Below the pieces are notes generated by a model. It was given only the letters and a program-made list of their open reading frames with translations, was not told the DNA's origin and did not search any database. From NCBI GenBank assembly GCA_036443455.1, contig JAZFYI010000031.1, positions 1 through 6,961 on the forward strand: a DNA stretch of 6,961 nucleotides, in the 5' to 3' direction. This document shows positions 6,123-6,961 of the stretch, piece by piece. Origin of the DNA: MnTg04 sp036443455 (GTDB taxonomy: Bacteria; Pseudomonadota; Gammaproteobacteria; Steroidobacterales; MnTg04). The stretch's first letter is position 1; every line of letters begins with the position of its first letter. Both the position numbers and the translations under genes were made by a program.

Positions 6123-6961
6123 ATGCCCCTGCCCGCCGTCAGTCGGTTTGTACTTTACCTGAGGAGGAAAATTCAGCGTCTTATCCTGCGCTGCAAGGTC
6201 GTACCGGACGATCTGGTCGAGCTTCAGCTGCGCACGGATATTCCGGTTTGCTACGTACTCGAATATAGCGGGCGGGGAAACCGGATGGCGCTGGACGAGG
6301 CTTGCCGGCGGCACGGGCTTCCCGATGCCGAGAACGGGCTGGAATTGGCGGATCTAACCGAGCGGCGGGCGATTTTTTATCTGAAGCATTACCACGGTTG
6401 GTACCGGCGCAGGAGCCTGCATATTTCGTACCGTCTGCGGCGGCTGGTCGAGGCGGCGTCGCAAAACCCGGATATGGAAATACAGATCGTGCCCGCTGCA
6501 ATTTTCTGGGGACGCGCGCCGGAACAGCGATCGGGCCTGAAGCTGCTGTTCAGCGAGCAATGGACGGAGGGTGGGCGCTGGCGGCGCCTGATGCAGGTCC
6601 TGTTGCAAGGCAGGGAAACGATGGTCCATTTTTCCGCCCCGTTGTCGCTGCGCGACATCGTGGACGAGGGACTCGGTCCGAAAAAAGCGGAAAGAAAAAT
6701 CGCAAGAATTCTGCGCGTGCATTTTCGCCGGCAGCGAGCCGCGACCATCGGCCCCGATCTTTCTCATCGCAGAAACCTGTTCAACAGCATACTGCGCACC
6801 AGCGAAGTGCGGGTCGCGATCCAGCAAGAGATTTCGTCGAACAAGATGTCGGAGCAGCGGGCCAGGGCCAGGGCTCGCTCCTACCTGAGAGAAATTTCCG
6901 CCGATTATTCCTACCCGGTGGTCAGGTTTCTGGCTGCCCTTTTAAGCAAGGTCTGGAACCG
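6123..6961 (+). CDS. plsB: Glycerol-3-phosphate 1-O-acyltransferase PlsB, N-terminal 279 residues (cut by window end)
   Basis: PlsB is the inner-membrane enzyme that acylates sn-glycerol 3-phosphate at position 1 with acyl-ACP or acyl-CoA, the first committed step of phospholipid synthesis. The visible part is the regulatory/N-terminal region: IPVCYVLEYSGRGN (40-53), IVPAAIFWGRAPEQRSGLKLLFSE read in pieces at 122-145, the RRLMQVLLQGRETMVHFSAPLSLR region (154-177), and the highly diagnostic RVHFRRQRAATIGPDLSHRR region (198-217). The catalytic HX4D motif, at about residue 306 in E. coli PlsB, is not yet reached; the rest (family about 800 aa) lies beyond the window. ATG 6123 has AAAGGA 8 nt upstream, overlapping the methyltransferase stop; in-frame ATG 6114 abuts that site and is less likely. 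Tight spacing implies an operon with the methyltransferase. Confidence 0.95.
   Translation, partial: MPLPAVSRFVLYLRRKIQRLILRCKVVPDDLVELQLRTDIPVCYVLEYSGRGNRMALDEACRRHGLPDAENGLELADLTERRAIFYLKHYHGWYRRRSLHISYRLRRLVEAASQNPDMEIQIVPAAIFWGRAPEQRSGLKLLFSEQWTEGGRWRRLMQVLLQGRETMVHFSAPLSLRDIVDEGLGPKKAERKIARILRVHFRRQRAATIGPDLSHRRNLFNSILRTSEVRVAIQQEISSNKMSEQRARARARSYLREISADYSYPVVRFLAALLSKVWN

Overview
The window reads as a chromosomal stretch of a Gram-negative gammaproteobacterium. This rests on a full-size-type PlsB glycerol-3-phosphate acyltransferase, a PutP-like sodium/solute symporter, a candidate lipoprotein, densely packed genes, and even, moderately high GC across the window. A marine, free-living gammaproteobacterial lineage is my guess, not something the sequence proves. 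I see no insertion sequence, phage gene, tRNA, rRNA or CRISPR array.

Layout. Positions 1-450 hold the 3' end of a sodium:solute symporter. Positions 498-3695 hold a tight three-gene cluster on the + strand: a two-TM-anchored GTPase with a C-terminal DUF697-like region, a second GTPase-DUF697 protein whose start lies 116 nt inside the first gene, and an alkyltransferase-like (ATL) DNA-lesion-binding protein that starts 2 nt after the second GTPase stops. A small alpha/beta hydrolase follows (3746-4261) behind a short hairpin-bearing gap. A short-chain dehydrogenase (4250-5053, - strand) converges on it with a 12-nt overlap. An 85-nt divergent gap carries a reasonable sigma70-type promoter facing a small acidic lipoprotein-like gene (5139-5393). 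A class I SAM-dependent methyltransferase (5445-6110) and the 5' third of plsB (from 6123, cut by the window end) follow on the same strand with short gaps.

The most interesting part is the tandem GTPase pair. The two proteins share one architecture: G1, a shared Thr-Arg...Trp switch-like motif, G3, NKxD, a hydrophilic insert after G5, then DUF697. They differ in membrane anchoring and are joined by a long out-of-frame overlap with its own strong Shine-Dalgarno. A perfect 10-bp hairpin sits exactly over the first gene's stop codon. This looks like a co-translated heteromeric GTPase system at the membrane, of unknown role. The ATL gene at its 3' end may only share the transcript. The methyltransferase-plsB pair suggests co-expression with the first step of phospholipid synthesis, but the methyltransferase substrate cannot be read from the sequence.
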